In this document: piece after piece, positions 1 to 8,020 of the stretch
Layout of the letters: each line of letters begins with the position of its first letter
Position numbering within the stretch: the first letter of the stretch is position 1
Source of the DNA: Salpingoeca rosetta
Taxonomy: Eukaryota; Opisthokonta; Choanoflagellata; Craspedida; Salpingoecidae
NCBI RefSeq assembly: GCF_000188695.1
Contig: NW_004754897.1
Location: 603,159-614,742 of the forward strand
DNA: 11,584 bases
Direction of reading: 5' to 3'
The notes under the pieces: generated by a model
Seen by the model: the letters and a program-made list of their open reading frames with translations, nothing else
Told to the model about the DNA's origin: nothing
The model's database searches: none
Program-made: the position numbers and the translations under genes

Positions 1-241
<241 letters not shown>

Positions 242-246
242 CAACC

Positions 247-272
247 ACCCACTACATAGTTCGATAGTGGGT
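247..272 (+). other. Perfect 8-bp inverted repeat (hairpin)
   Basis: ACCCACTA at 247-254 is followed after a 10-nt loop by its exact reverse complement TAGTGGGT at 265-272. It sits between the putative left-edge gene and the MGAT2-like gene. It may fold in RNA, but no known element is recognised. Confidence 0.5.
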
Positions 273-315
273 ACTCCCCTCCAGCCGGCCTCAGGGCCGC
301 GACGTGTGACCCACC

Positions 316-323
316 TATTTATA
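316..323 (+). promoter_or_regulatory. TATA-like box upstream of the MGAT2-like gene
   Basis: TATTTATA lies in an otherwise GC-rich stretch about 335 nt upstream of the start codon at 657. If used, transcription would begin near 345-355 and give a leader of about 300 nt that contains out-of-frame ATGs. This is position and composition only, with no other promoter element recognised. Confidence 0.2.
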
Positions 324-548
324 CGAACGCTTTCCCACTCTTTGGAGGGTCCACGTACCCGACAAGTGCAACCCACCCACGGGCTCGGGTCGTGTGAATG
401 TGTGATGTGATGTGATTTAATTTGTTTTGTTTGCGTAATACGCAACGGTGCCGTAGGCTCTGCTGTCTTGTGCTCTTGTGCTTTCTTTTACTTCTGCTTT
501 CTGCCTTCTCCAACTGAGCAACTACAGCAACTGGTCTGGCAACCATGG

Positions 549-582
549 GGTGTCGCTTGCGGGCAACCCCACAAGCGACACC
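549..582 (+). promoter_or_regulatory. Leader hairpin of the MGAT2-like gene (11-bp perfect stem)
   Basis: GGTGTCGCTTG (549-559) and CAAGCGACACC (572-582) are perfect reverse complements separated by a 12-nt loop. The stem lies just after an upstream ATG at 545 (strong context, A at -3 and G at +4) and just before another at 583. Neither is in frame with the main start at 657. It could modulate scanning if transcription starts upstream of it. If transcription starts downstream of about 590, it would be promoter DNA only. Confidence 0.45.
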
Positions 583-656
583 ATGCAAAGTATCAACGAG
601 AAAAAAATACAAATTGCACACAATGATCACTCCCATCAACCACAAGAAAGCAAGAG

Positions 657-2324
657 ATGGTGCGGCGGAACTGCGTGCTTGTGCTGGTGGTGTTTGTGCT
701 GGGTGTGGCAGCCCTCACGCTCCTCACATCGCTCTTCACGGACAGCACCCAGCAACTACAGCCACAACCTGCAGACGCAGAGAACCCAGACGCCCCTCAA
801 CATCAACAACAACAACAACAGCTGCAGCATCAACAACAACAGCAGCAAGCTGCAGATGCACCACCCTCCCAACAGCGCGATTGCAGGTGGAAGGAGGAGG
901 AGTTGCGGGACTATGTGGTGTACTTCAGCAACGTCACGGATCCAGGCCATGTGCACGCCGATCTTCGAGGCGACTCTTTGGTGCCGCAGGTGCGGGCGTG
1001 GCTTGGACTGGCTGCGCGGCTGCTGCAGAGGGCCGACGACGCGTACACGTGCGACGACGTGCGGGCGCACATCTATGCGGCGCAGCCGCTGTTCAACGCG
1101 GTGGCGCGGCTGCTCTACGCATCGTACGAGCCGCCGCGGCTGCCGGTGGCATCATACGTGTTCAAGCGCATCGAGAGCTACCGGCTGGTGCTGCGTCGGT
1201 TACGGGAACAGGAGGGGTCCGGCGACGTGCACGTGATTGTGTCCATGGACCGGTTCAACCTGGCGTACCTGCGCATGCTGACGGAGGAGCTGACCTTCTG
1301 CACGTGGCAGCCGATTGTGCACGAGCTGGAGTGGGAGACGTTCCAGCAGATGCAGCGCGACAACATGGTGCGCGTGGCGGTGCCGCTCGCCTTCCACTGG
1401 TGGTGGCTGCAGGACACGCTGTGGACGCGGCTGCTCAAGGGCTACGACGGCGACGTGATGTTCCTGGAGGAAGACCACGTGCTGCTGTCCAACGCGTCGC
1501 TGCAGCTGGCGCGGGCGATGATGCGCATCAAGAATCGCGGCGAGAGCCAGTGCGACACCACCTCCCTCTCCATGACCGCCGTGCACGTGTTTGGGCAGAT
1601 GAACCGCTTCCACCACGTGTTCCGCGACCCGGACGCCGCCGTGGTGGAGCAGCCCTTCTTCTCCAACCTCGCCTACGCCTTCAACCGTAGCGTGTACGAG
1701 AAGCTGCGTCCGGAGCGCAAGCGTCGCATGGACTGGGACTGGAACATCAACCTCGCCTTCACGCGCGCGCCCAACGGCACGTTTGCGCGGCGGCACCTGC
1801 GGCCCGTCCGCAAGCGCGTGCTCAACATCGACATGTGCAAACCGAGCGGGGGCATCCACGAGCTGCGCGTGTCACCGCACCTCGCATACGAGTACTGCGG
1901 CACGAAGCAGGGCGGCGCATACGACCTCGACAGCCTGCCGGAGTCGCACATTACGCTGCCTGCGCAGGTGGACGTGTACCGGTTTGAGGGCCGCTACCCA
2001 AAGTGGCTGTGGGTGCGGGAGATTGTTGACCCGCAGTTCATCATCGCGTGTGGCGACGGCGCTGCGTGGAAGCCCGCGCGTAAGGTGTGTGTGCACGAGG
2101 ACACGGGCGACGTGATTGGCTGCCCGGCTCAGTTTGCATTCAAGAGTGAGGGTAGTGAAGGGGGTGACGGTGGTGAGGGAGGGGGCGGTAAGGCTGATAG
2201 TGAAGGGGGTGGTGGTGATGGTGGTGGGGATGAGGGTGCAGTGGTTGAGGAGGAGAAGGTATGTGAGCCGCAGGATGAGCGGTGGTATCCATATGTAGGT
2301 AGCAGCATGACAGGCAAGGCATGA
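657..2324 (+). CDS. MGAT2: MGAT2-like alpha-1,6-mannosyl-glycoprotein beta-1,2-N-acetylglucosaminyltransferase
   Basis: Single-exon 555-residue protein with GnT-II (GT16) features. The family adds GlcNAc from UDP-GlcNAc to the alpha-1,6 arm mannose of N-glycans in the Golgi. Residues 1-4 are basic and 6-27 hydrophobic, a type II signal anchor. A Gln-rich stem (about 32-73) precedes the catalytic region (about 78-490). Landmarks are HVIVSMDRFN (192-201), FHWWWLQ (246-252), the metal-binding EED at 271-273 inside LEEDHVLL, CDTTSLS (299-305), AFNRSVYEKL (341-350) and WDW (360-362), whose Asp361 aligns with the proposed catalytic base. Sequons occur at Asn92, 279, 343 and 373. Residues 497-534 are an acidic Gly/Glu/Asp extension, so it is longer than the human enzyme (about 447 residues). 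The ATG at 657 has a good context and supplies the anchor. Where human MGAT2 has a metal-binding His (RIFHAGDC), this protein seems to have Asn390. Substrate specificity is inferred. Confidence 0.9.
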   Translation: MVRRNCVLVLVVFVLGVAALTLLTSLFTDSTQQLQPQPADAENPDAPQHQQQQQQLQHQQQQQQAADAPPSQQRDCRWKEEELRDYVVYFSNVTDPGHVHADLRGDSLVPQVRAWLGLAARLLQRADDAYTCDDVRAHIYAAQPLFNAVARLLYASYEPPRLPVASYVFKRIESYRLVLRRLREQEGSGDVHVIVSMDRFNLAYLRMLTEELTFCTWQPIVHELEWETFQQMQRDNMVRVAVPLAFHWWWLQDTLWTRLLKGYDGDVMFLEEDHVLLSNASLQLARAMMRIKNRGESQCDTTSLSMTAVHVFGQMNRFHHVFRDPDAAVVEQPFFSNLAYAFNRSVYEKLRPERKRRMDWDWNINLAFTRAPNGTFARRHLRPVRKRVLNIDMCKPSGGIHELRVSPHLAYEYCGTKQGGAYDLDSLPESHITLPAQVDVYRFEGRYPKWLWVREIVDPQFIIACGDGAAWKPARKVCVHEDTGDVIGCPAQFAFKSEGSEGGDGGEGGGGKADSEGGGGDGGGDEGAVVEEEKVCEPQDERWYPYVGSSMTGKA

Positions 2325-2338
2325 TGAGGAATGGTGTG

Positions 2339-2502
2339 ATGTGTGTGTCTGTGTGTGTGTGTGTGTCTATGTGTGTGTGTGTCTGTGTGTGTGTGTAGGC
2401 TTTTCTGTCTCTGTGTGTGTGTGTGTGCGTAAACTTTTCTGCGTAAGTTTTCTGTGTGTTTCTCTCTGTGTACGTTTGTCTGTGTGTACGTTTTTCTGTA
2501 TG
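2339..2502 (+). repeat. Imperfect (TG)n tract after the MGAT2-like stop codon
   Basis: TG repeats interrupted by TC, TA and longer T-rich spacers begin about 15 nt after the stop codon, so they are probably in the 3' UTR. On the coding strand the tract is G+U-rich. Confidence 0.9.
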
Positions 2503-2713
2503 GCCGTCCTCTGCATCATTGCTTGGTTGTGTGTTCGTTATTTAGCCAATCAGCTAGGCAGCTTCTTCGGTTACTCCTTCATTCATTCATTCACCTTGAA
2601 GGACCTTGCCTCTTCCCCTGTTTGGTTCATTCGCGAGAGCGTGGAAACTTCCTTCTCGCGTGTTTAATCATGCTGCCGTAAACAAGACAAGCTCTGACGA
2701 GGCAACACAGGCA

Positions 2714-2737
2714 TGTGTGATGGTGTGATGGTGTGAT

Positions 2738-2738
<1 letters not shown>
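2714..2738 (+). repeat. Short GTGTGATG tandem repeat
   Basis: Three near-identical copies of an 8-mer (GTGTGATG) lead directly into the pure (GT)n tract that follows. The 8-mer probably arose by mutation and duplication at the tract edge. Confidence 0.8.

Positions 2739-2813
<75 letters not shown>
2739..2813 (+). repeat. Perfect (GT)37 microsatellite
   Basis: About 37 uninterrupted GT units in the convergent intergenic region. Confidence 0.97.
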
Positions 2814-2814
<1 letters not shown>

Positions 2815-2985
2815 TGTGTCATTGCTGCTCGTCGTGTTTGGAAAAAAGTTCCGCTTCAATTGCCCCCCCCCCAATCCAAACACTTCAAAAAACAGGGGAA
2901 CTAAAGTCGACGGTCGTGACATCGCAAGCAGCTACATAACGTTAGCCACGCGCATAGCAAGAACCAGGATGCAGCGCCCCCGCCC

Positions 2986-3017
2986 CCACACAAACACACA
3001 CACAAACACACACACAC
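2986..3017 (+). repeat. CA-rich tract just downstream of the methyltransferase stop
   Basis: CA units with AAAC interruptions. On the methyltransferase coding (minus) strand this reads as TG, about 20 nt after the stop, matching the TG tract after the MGAT2-like stop. Confidence 0.9.
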
Positions 3018-3034
3018 TTCTCCCCGCCAGAGCA

Positions 3035-3802
3035 TCACTGGCCAGCCTTGCGCGTTGCCATGGTGTAGTGAGCAGAAAGACCCATTGACTCGAACTCTTG
3101 CTGCGTCACGTTCTCTGGATCGATGGCGAAGCCGGCGTCAAGCAAGAGCTTGTCGATGACGTCGCTCCTGTGGTTGACAATGTCCACTTGCAAGCCCTCC
3201 TCAAAGTAAGGCTTGCCATCGCCAACCCAGTAGCCGAGCAGCAGCGGTGCGCCTGGTGCCAGCACGCGCGCCCATTCACAAAACGCCGCCTTCACCTGTG
3301 TTTCGTCCAGGTGGTGCAGCGCAAAGTAGCAGATCATGCCCGCACACGTGCCGTCGTCAATTGTGGGCAGTGACAGCATTGTACCCTGCTGTGCATCGTG
3401 TCCGACCGGCTCCAGTCGCGTCTTGGCAATGGCCACCATCTCCGCAGACACATCAATGCCAAGCAGCCTTGGTTTGCGGGCACCCTGCTCCTGCGCCATT
3501 TGCTCTGCTGTAGCTGTGGCCTGACGTTGCGTATCGTCGCCGGTGTGCTGTGAGAGCTTGGCATCCACAATCTCCAGCATGTTGCCGCTGCCGCATGCCA
3601 TGTCAAGCACCCACCAAGACGAGCGCCCACGCTCCATGTCCGGGGCGGGGCGATCGCACATCACTTGGGCCACGGCGTCTGTAAATTGGGCCAGCTGTTG
3701 CTCGTACGAAGGCGTCTTCACTTCCGCAATCATGACCTCGTCATATTCCTTGGCACACGCGTTGTAGGCTTTTGCCACAGCTTCCTCGCTCGCAAGCGGC
3801 AT
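3035..3802 (-). CDS. Class I SAM-dependent methyltransferase (Methyltransf_11/UbiE-like)
   Basis: Encodes 255 residues from the ATG at 3802-3800. The Rossmann-type SAM-binding core is clear: motif I VLDMACGSGN (65-74), an acidic end of strand 2 in LLGIDVS (113-119), a motif at 149-151 region followed by MICYFALHHLDE (156-167), and a post-III segment in WARVLAPGAPLLLGYW (177-192). The His-His-Leu after strand 4 is typical of the UbiE/COQ5/small-molecule methyltransferase group. No substrate can be inferred. It looks full length, with no signal peptide or membrane segment, so it is probably cytosolic. The start was chosen just after the CA tract. An in-frame upstream ATG at 3970-3968 would add 56 residues including a (His-Thr)20 run and is less likely. 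The gene is convergent with the MGAT2-like gene. Confidence 0.87.
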   Translation of the reverse strand: MPLASEEAVAKAYNACAKEYDEVMIAEVKTPSYEQQLAQFTDAVAQVMCDRPAPDMERGRSSWWVLDMACGSGNMLEIVDAKLSQHTGDDTQRQATATAEQMAQEQGARKPRLLGIDVSAEMVAIAKTRLEPVGHDAQQGTMLSLPTIDDGTCAGMICYFALHHLDETQVKAAFCEWARVLAPGAPLLLGYWVGDGKPYFEEGLQVDIVNHRSDVIDKLLLDAGFAIDPENVTQQEFESMGLSAHYTMATRKAGQ

Positions 3803-3804
3803 CG

Positions 3805-5027
<1,223 letters not shown>

Positions 5028-5372
5028 ATGAGCTTTACAAGAGGCACAGATCCACCAGCATCGCACTTTGGCGCGTTCACACTCGGCATCAATGGTGGCG
5101 ATGACCTGTGCATCGATTTGACTTGCCCACACCCATTGGCAGCGGGTGATGGTAACGGCGATGGCGGTGATGGTGACGGCAAACGGGGTGGTGTGCTGCC
5201 CCCTCCAGCGCCACGCCCCCAGCAGGAGGCTTTGCAGCAACAACAGCAGCTGATACACCTGCTGTTGTTGCTACCTCTGCTCCAACATGTGCAACAACCA
5301 CCACAACAGCAACAACAGCAGCAGCAGCAGCGAAATGTGCAGCAACACCAACACCAACAACAACACCAGTGA
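5028..5372 (+). CDS. Hypothetical Gln-rich low-complexity protein
   Basis: ATG at 5028 opens a 114-residue frame. The first 40 residues are non-repetitive (ASHFGAFTLG, DDLCIDLTCP), followed by a Gly/Asp run (about 43-52), a Pro-rich segment, a Leu run and Gln/His runs up to a TGA at 5370-5372. I do not recognise a family. In the repeat part the overlapping frame starting at 5177 reads as Ala/Thr/Pro-rich without stop well past 5372, so the true frame, or a small intron near 5140-5220, is uncertain. A CA tract upstream (4806) and a TG tract downstream (5429) match the flanks of the confident genes, which weakly supports a plus-strand gene. It could also be an exon of a larger gene or noncoding. 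Confidence 0.35.
   Translation: MSFTRGTDPPASHFGAFTLGINGGDDLCIDLTCPHPLAAGDGNGDGGDGDGKRGGVLPPPAPRPQQEALQQQQQLIHLLLLLPLLQHVQQPPQQQQQQQQQRNVQQHQHQQQHQ
5234..5370 (+). repeat. CAG/CAA/CAC trinucleotide-rich segment
   Basis: Clusters of CAG, CAA and CAC units within the small ORF. They encode mixed Gln/His in the chosen frame or Ala/Thr in the next frame. Confidence 0.8.
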
Positions 5373-5428
5373 TTTCTGGCCCTCCTCCTCTCCTCTCGTT
5401 AGCAGTTGATGAATCATGCCCGTTTCTT

Positions 5429-5466
5429 TGTGTGTGTGTGTGAGTGTGTGTGTGTGTTTGTGTGTT
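5429..5466 (+). repeat. Imperfect (TG)n tract
   Basis: TG units with a GAG interruption, 57 nt after the stop of the small ORF. Confidence 0.9.
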
Positions 5467-5545
5467 CCTTTATGTGCATTCACTCGTGTGCATTTATTCG
5501 TGTTATCTTACTGATGCTTCCTCCGAAAGGTCTCTTGTCTCTAGC

Positions 5546-5563
5546 ATGTTATGTTATGTTATG
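5546..5563 (+). repeat. (ATGTT)3 pentanucleotide repeat
   Basis: Three ATGTT units and a partial fourth. No function is apparent. Confidence 0.85.
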
Positions 5564-5706
5564 TGTGGCGTCACTTGCGTTCTCGTGTTCGCCCCAGCCC
5601 ATCTTTCTTTATGCGACATGTTTTCTCCTCTCAACGCGACGTTCAAGCGCGCAAGAGTGCACACAGCGCCGCGCACACCCACCAGCAATTGTGTACGTCT
5701 TCCAAA

Positions 5707-5899
5707 GCACACACACGCACATCCACACACACACACACATCCGCACACGCACACGCACACACACATCGACACACACACACACAAACACACATCCACGCAC
5801 ACACACACACACATCCGCACACGCACACAAACACAAACACACACCCGCACACACACACACACAACACACACACACACACATCCACACACACACACACAA
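5707..5899 (+). repeat. Compound (CA)n array upstream of the propeller gene
   Basis: About 190 nt of CA units interrupted at intervals by TCC, TCG, CG and AA. A longer segment (CA run, then CATCCGCACACGCACAC) appears twice about 80 nt apart, suggesting segmental duplication inside the array. It lies in the promoter or leader of the propeller gene, on the CA-sense strand. Confidence 0.9.
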
Positions 5900-5951
5900 T
5901 CGACGATTGTTGTTGCTTATCATTTGCTAAATTTCCACAACCACAGCGACA

Positions 5952-7301
5952 ATGACAACGACGATGACAATGACAACGATGAGGACGCGCACGCGATTTC
6001 CACTCATCCTCGTCCTCCTCCTCTGCTGCCTCTTGTTCCCGCTGTTCGTCGCTGTGCAGGCAGAGGTGACGCTGAACGAGGACGAGCACGGCGCGTTCCA
6101 CATCAACACGAACGACCCTGTGCGCCAGGCCGTACATTTCAATGGCGTCGATGTGCTGGCGTTGCTGCGTTCACAGCAGAGCACCATCGCCGGTCACGGC
6201 GCCGCCATCACGGAGCAAAACGCGTTGTTGGACCGGCTCGAAGCAGACGCGGCGGCGCAGACGGCAAAGGTGAAGCAGTTGAGGGCGGCGACGTGCCGCG
6301 CCTTCCCGCCGTCCGTGTCTGCCTCCGTGCTGTCAGGCCTCGGCGCCAACAGCAACGTGTGGTTTGAGGGTGTGATGGCGAACAACGGCCTCATCTACGG
6401 CATCCCAAGCGACGGCCCCGCCGTGTACATCATCGACCCCGAGACCAGGGCCGTCAACCTCGAGCTGCTCAGCCCTTTTCCCGCCTCCCCCATCAATCAG
6501 GAAACCTTCAAGTGGTCTGGCGGCGTGCTGGCGCGCAACGGCCGCATCTATGCCATTCCGCTCCGCGCCACCGCCGTGCTGGTCATCGACCCCGAAACAC
6601 ACACCCTTGACCTGACGAGCATGGCCGGGTTCACCCCGAACCAGCAAGGGCTGTGGTTTGACGGCGTGGAGGCCAACAACGGCCTCATCTACGGCATCCC
6701 CTACAGCTCCTCTGCGGTGCTCATTGTTGATCCCGACAACCACATCGCCGACAACACGACCATCGTCGGCCTCGGCGACGCCGCGTTCAAGTGGTCCGGC
6801 GGCGTGCTTGCAGGCAACGGCAAGATTTACGGCGTGCCTGCGGCAGCAACCAGCGTGCTCATCATTGACCCGGCCAGCAACACCGTGGACACGACGACCC
6901 TGTACACGGGGATGGCGGAAATCACCGCAAAGTGGAGCAAGGGCGTGCTTGCAGGCAACGGCAAGATCTACAGCATGCCCTACAACGCCCCGAGCGTCCT
7001 CGTTATCGACCCCGTCGCCAACACCGTGGACACCACCAGCATGGCAAACGTGTCACCGCACGGCACGGCGTGGCTCAGCAACGTTTTGGCCGACAACGGA
7101 TACATTTACGCCGCACCTTTCAACATCTCCGCCATCGCCATCATCGATCCGTTCACCGACACCATTGACCTGACGCTCAAGCCCCTGCCGTCCACGGGGT
7201 TCAGGTGGACCAGTGTTGTGCGCGCGCCAAATGGGAAGCTCTATGCGCCGCCGTACTCCCGCAAGTATCCGTACCTCCTCATCATCGACCCTGGCTGCTG
7301 A
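5952..7301 (+). CDS. Secreted seven-repeat beta-propeller protein
   Basis: Single-exon 449-residue protein. A basic n-region and a hydrophobic core (about 16-35) ending VAVQA suggest signal peptide cleavage after residue 37. Residues 38-66 are a small N-terminal segment, and 67-112 is a probable helical or coiled-coil linker. From about 137 there are seven repeats of 45-51 residues with the pattern W(S/F)xGVxAxNGxIYxxP...VxIIDPxxxTxD, with tryptophans at 137, 188, 235, 281, 328, 374 and 419. Seven such blades fit a closed beta-propeller. Sequons occur at Asn268 and Asn391. There is no catalytic signature, so ligand binding or a cell-surface/extracellular-matrix role is only inference. The start could be Met1, 5, 7 or 10, since the first codons lie in a GAC/AAC/ATG-rich repeat. 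Met10 gives the most typical signal peptide. Confidence 0.85.
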   Translation: MTTTMTMTTMRTRTRFPLILVLLLCCLLFPLFVAVQAEVTLNEDEHGAFHINTNDPVRQAVHFNGVDVLALLRSQQSTIAGHGAAITEQNALLDRLEADAAAQTAKVKQLRAATCRAFPPSVSASVLSGLGANSNVWFEGVMANNGLIYGIPSDGPAVYIIDPETRAVNLELLSPFPASPINQETFKWSGGVLARNGRIYAIPLRATAVLVIDPETHTLDLTSMAGFTPNQQGLWFDGVEANNGLIYGIPYSSSAVLIVDPDNHIADNTTIVGLGDAAFKWSGGVLAGNGKIYGVPAAATSVLIIDPASNTVDTTTLYTGMAEITAKWSKGVLAGNGKIYSMPYNAPSVLVIDPVANTVDTTSMANVSPHGTAWLSNVLADNGYIYAAPFNISAIAIIDPFTDTIDLTLKPLPSTGFRWTSVVRAPNGKLYAPPYSRKYPYLLIIDPGC

Positions 7302-7588
7302 GGGTTGCGCGAAACAACGAAACGAGGATCTGCGGGAACTGCGGGAACTGGGGAAAGCAAGACTAGAGGAGCTGAAGAGGGTGGTGGCTGCAAGTGAGAG
7401 GATAGGCTGCGTGACGGCGAGCCAGGAGCACAGAACTGCCCGTTTGTCTGTGTCTCAAGGATGAAGATAGCGTTGATACTGAAGGAGTTTGTTCTTGCAC
7501 TCGAGTCAGTTGCGTATGCACTTGTATGTTAGTTTGAGTTTGTAGTTGCACACGAGTGCAATGCGATTACATATTCCGTTCACCTTTG

Positions 7589-7620
7589 TTGACGCAATGG
7601 CTTGAACATGGCGTCAAGCC
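7589..7620 (+). other. Two overlapping inverted repeats sharing one arm
   Basis: GGCTTGA (7599-7605) pairs with TCAAGCC (7614-7620). TTGACGC (7589-7595) pairs with GCGTCAA (7611-7617). The two stems use overlapping right arms and so are mutually exclusive. Both are perfect over 7 bp. They lie in the probable 3' UTR. Confidence 0.45.
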
Positions 7621-7734
7621 TTCACTCCTGCGTTACCGAGTGAACACAAGCAAGCGCACACCAGCGAATGCGACGAGCGAGTGAAAGTGCTAGGAGAGTG
7701 AGAGTGAGACCAATGCAACAACAGTCACAGACAG

Positions 7735-7740
7735 AATAAA
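7735..7740 (+). terminator. Candidate poly(A) signal of the propeller gene
   Basis: Canonical AATAAA, 434 nt after the propeller stop codon and 94 nt before the next gene's start. It is the only canonical hexamer I found at a suitable place on the plus strand here. It is unconfirmed. Confidence 0.4.
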
Positions 7741-7745
7741 GGGAT

Positions 7746-7760
7746 CACACACACACACAC
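7746..7760 (+). repeat. Short (CA)n tract upstream of the phospholipase-like gene
   Basis: About seven CA units, 75 nt before the preferred ATG at 7834. Confidence 0.9.
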
Positions 7761-7833
7761 TTGCTTGTTTGTGTTTGGCTGGAATAATAGTGGAAGATAT
7801 GGCTATTTCTCCACAATCGACAGACAGCCAGTC

Positions 7834-8020
7834 ATGGACTTTGCCAACTTGCCAGACGTGAGTCCTGTCACATGCCCATGCATGCATACGAATGCACGCG
7901 AATGCTCCATGGTGTTGCTCCACGGGCCGCATGCCTCCGTTTCCCTTCCCCACACGCTCACGCAATTGCACCCTTGTTTCCAATCGGCAGTTGGGATCTG
8001 TGTCCCTCGTTCCCGTCCCT

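Larger units (their letters stand above)
2325..3034. other. Intergenic region between convergent genes
   Basis: The 710 bases between the stop of the MGAT2-like gene (+) and the stop of the methyltransferase gene (-) hold TG-rich microsatellites (2339-2502, 2739-2813), a run of ten C (2863-2872) and a CA-rich stretch (2986-3017). I see no canonical AATAAA for the plus gene. ATTAAA on the minus strand at 2668-2663 is a weak candidate poly(A) signal for the methyltransferase. No coding region is supported; the ORFs here are read-through of dinucleotide repeats. Confidence 0.7.
5373..5951. other. Intergenic region and leader of the beta-propeller gene
   Basis: Holds a TG-rich tract (5429-5466), a short (ATGTT)3 pentanucleotide repeat (5546-5563), and a long compound CA array (5707-5899) that ends about 50 nt before the propeller start codon. 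No coding region is supported; the His/Thr and Cys/Val ORFs are translations of dinucleotide repeats. Confidence 0.65.
7302..7833 (+). other. 3' UTR of the propeller gene and leader of the phospholipase-like gene
   Basis: No further gene is seen. It contains overlapping inverted repeats (7589-7620), an AATAAA (7735-7740) and a short CA tract (7746-7760). An out-of-frame ATG at 7799 lies 35 nt before the preferred start of the next gene. Confidence 0.6.

Noticed and set aside
545..1690. 381-codon plus-strand ORF overlapping the MGAT2-like gene
   Set aside because: Its sequence is Ala/Arg/Gly-rich and domain-free, typical of an off-frame reading of GC-rich coding DNA. The 657 frame carries the clear GT16 motifs.
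1200..1859. 219-codon minus-strand ORF
   Set aside because: Antisense shadow of the MGAT2-like gene, His/Val/Ala-rich with no recognisable domain.
2668..2922. Cys/Val, His/Thr and similar ORFs across dinucleotide tracts, here and at 3665-4147, 5406-5930, 8647-8892, 9190-10125, 10384-11019 and 11366-11584
   Set aside because: TG/CA repeats have no stop codons in any frame, so long ORFs appear automatically. The peptides are just repeat translations.
5707..5899. CRISPR-like alternation of repeats and spacers
   Set aside because: The unit is a degenerate dinucleotide with irregular interruptions, not direct repeats with unique spacers, and the DNA is eukaryotic.
5444..6367. 307-codon ORF overlapping the start of the propeller gene
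   Set aside because: It crosses the TG and CA arrays and then runs out of frame through the propeller coding region. The 5952 frame has the signal peptide and blades.
6658..7173. ORF inside the propeller gene in another frame
   Set aside because: Thr/Ala/Ser/Pro-rich periodic shadow of the blade repeats.
7799..7861. ATG at 7799 as the start of the phospholipase-like gene
   Set aside because: It is out of frame with the downstream exons and reaches a stop at the intron 1 donor. The in-frame ATG at 7834 joins correctly to exon 2.
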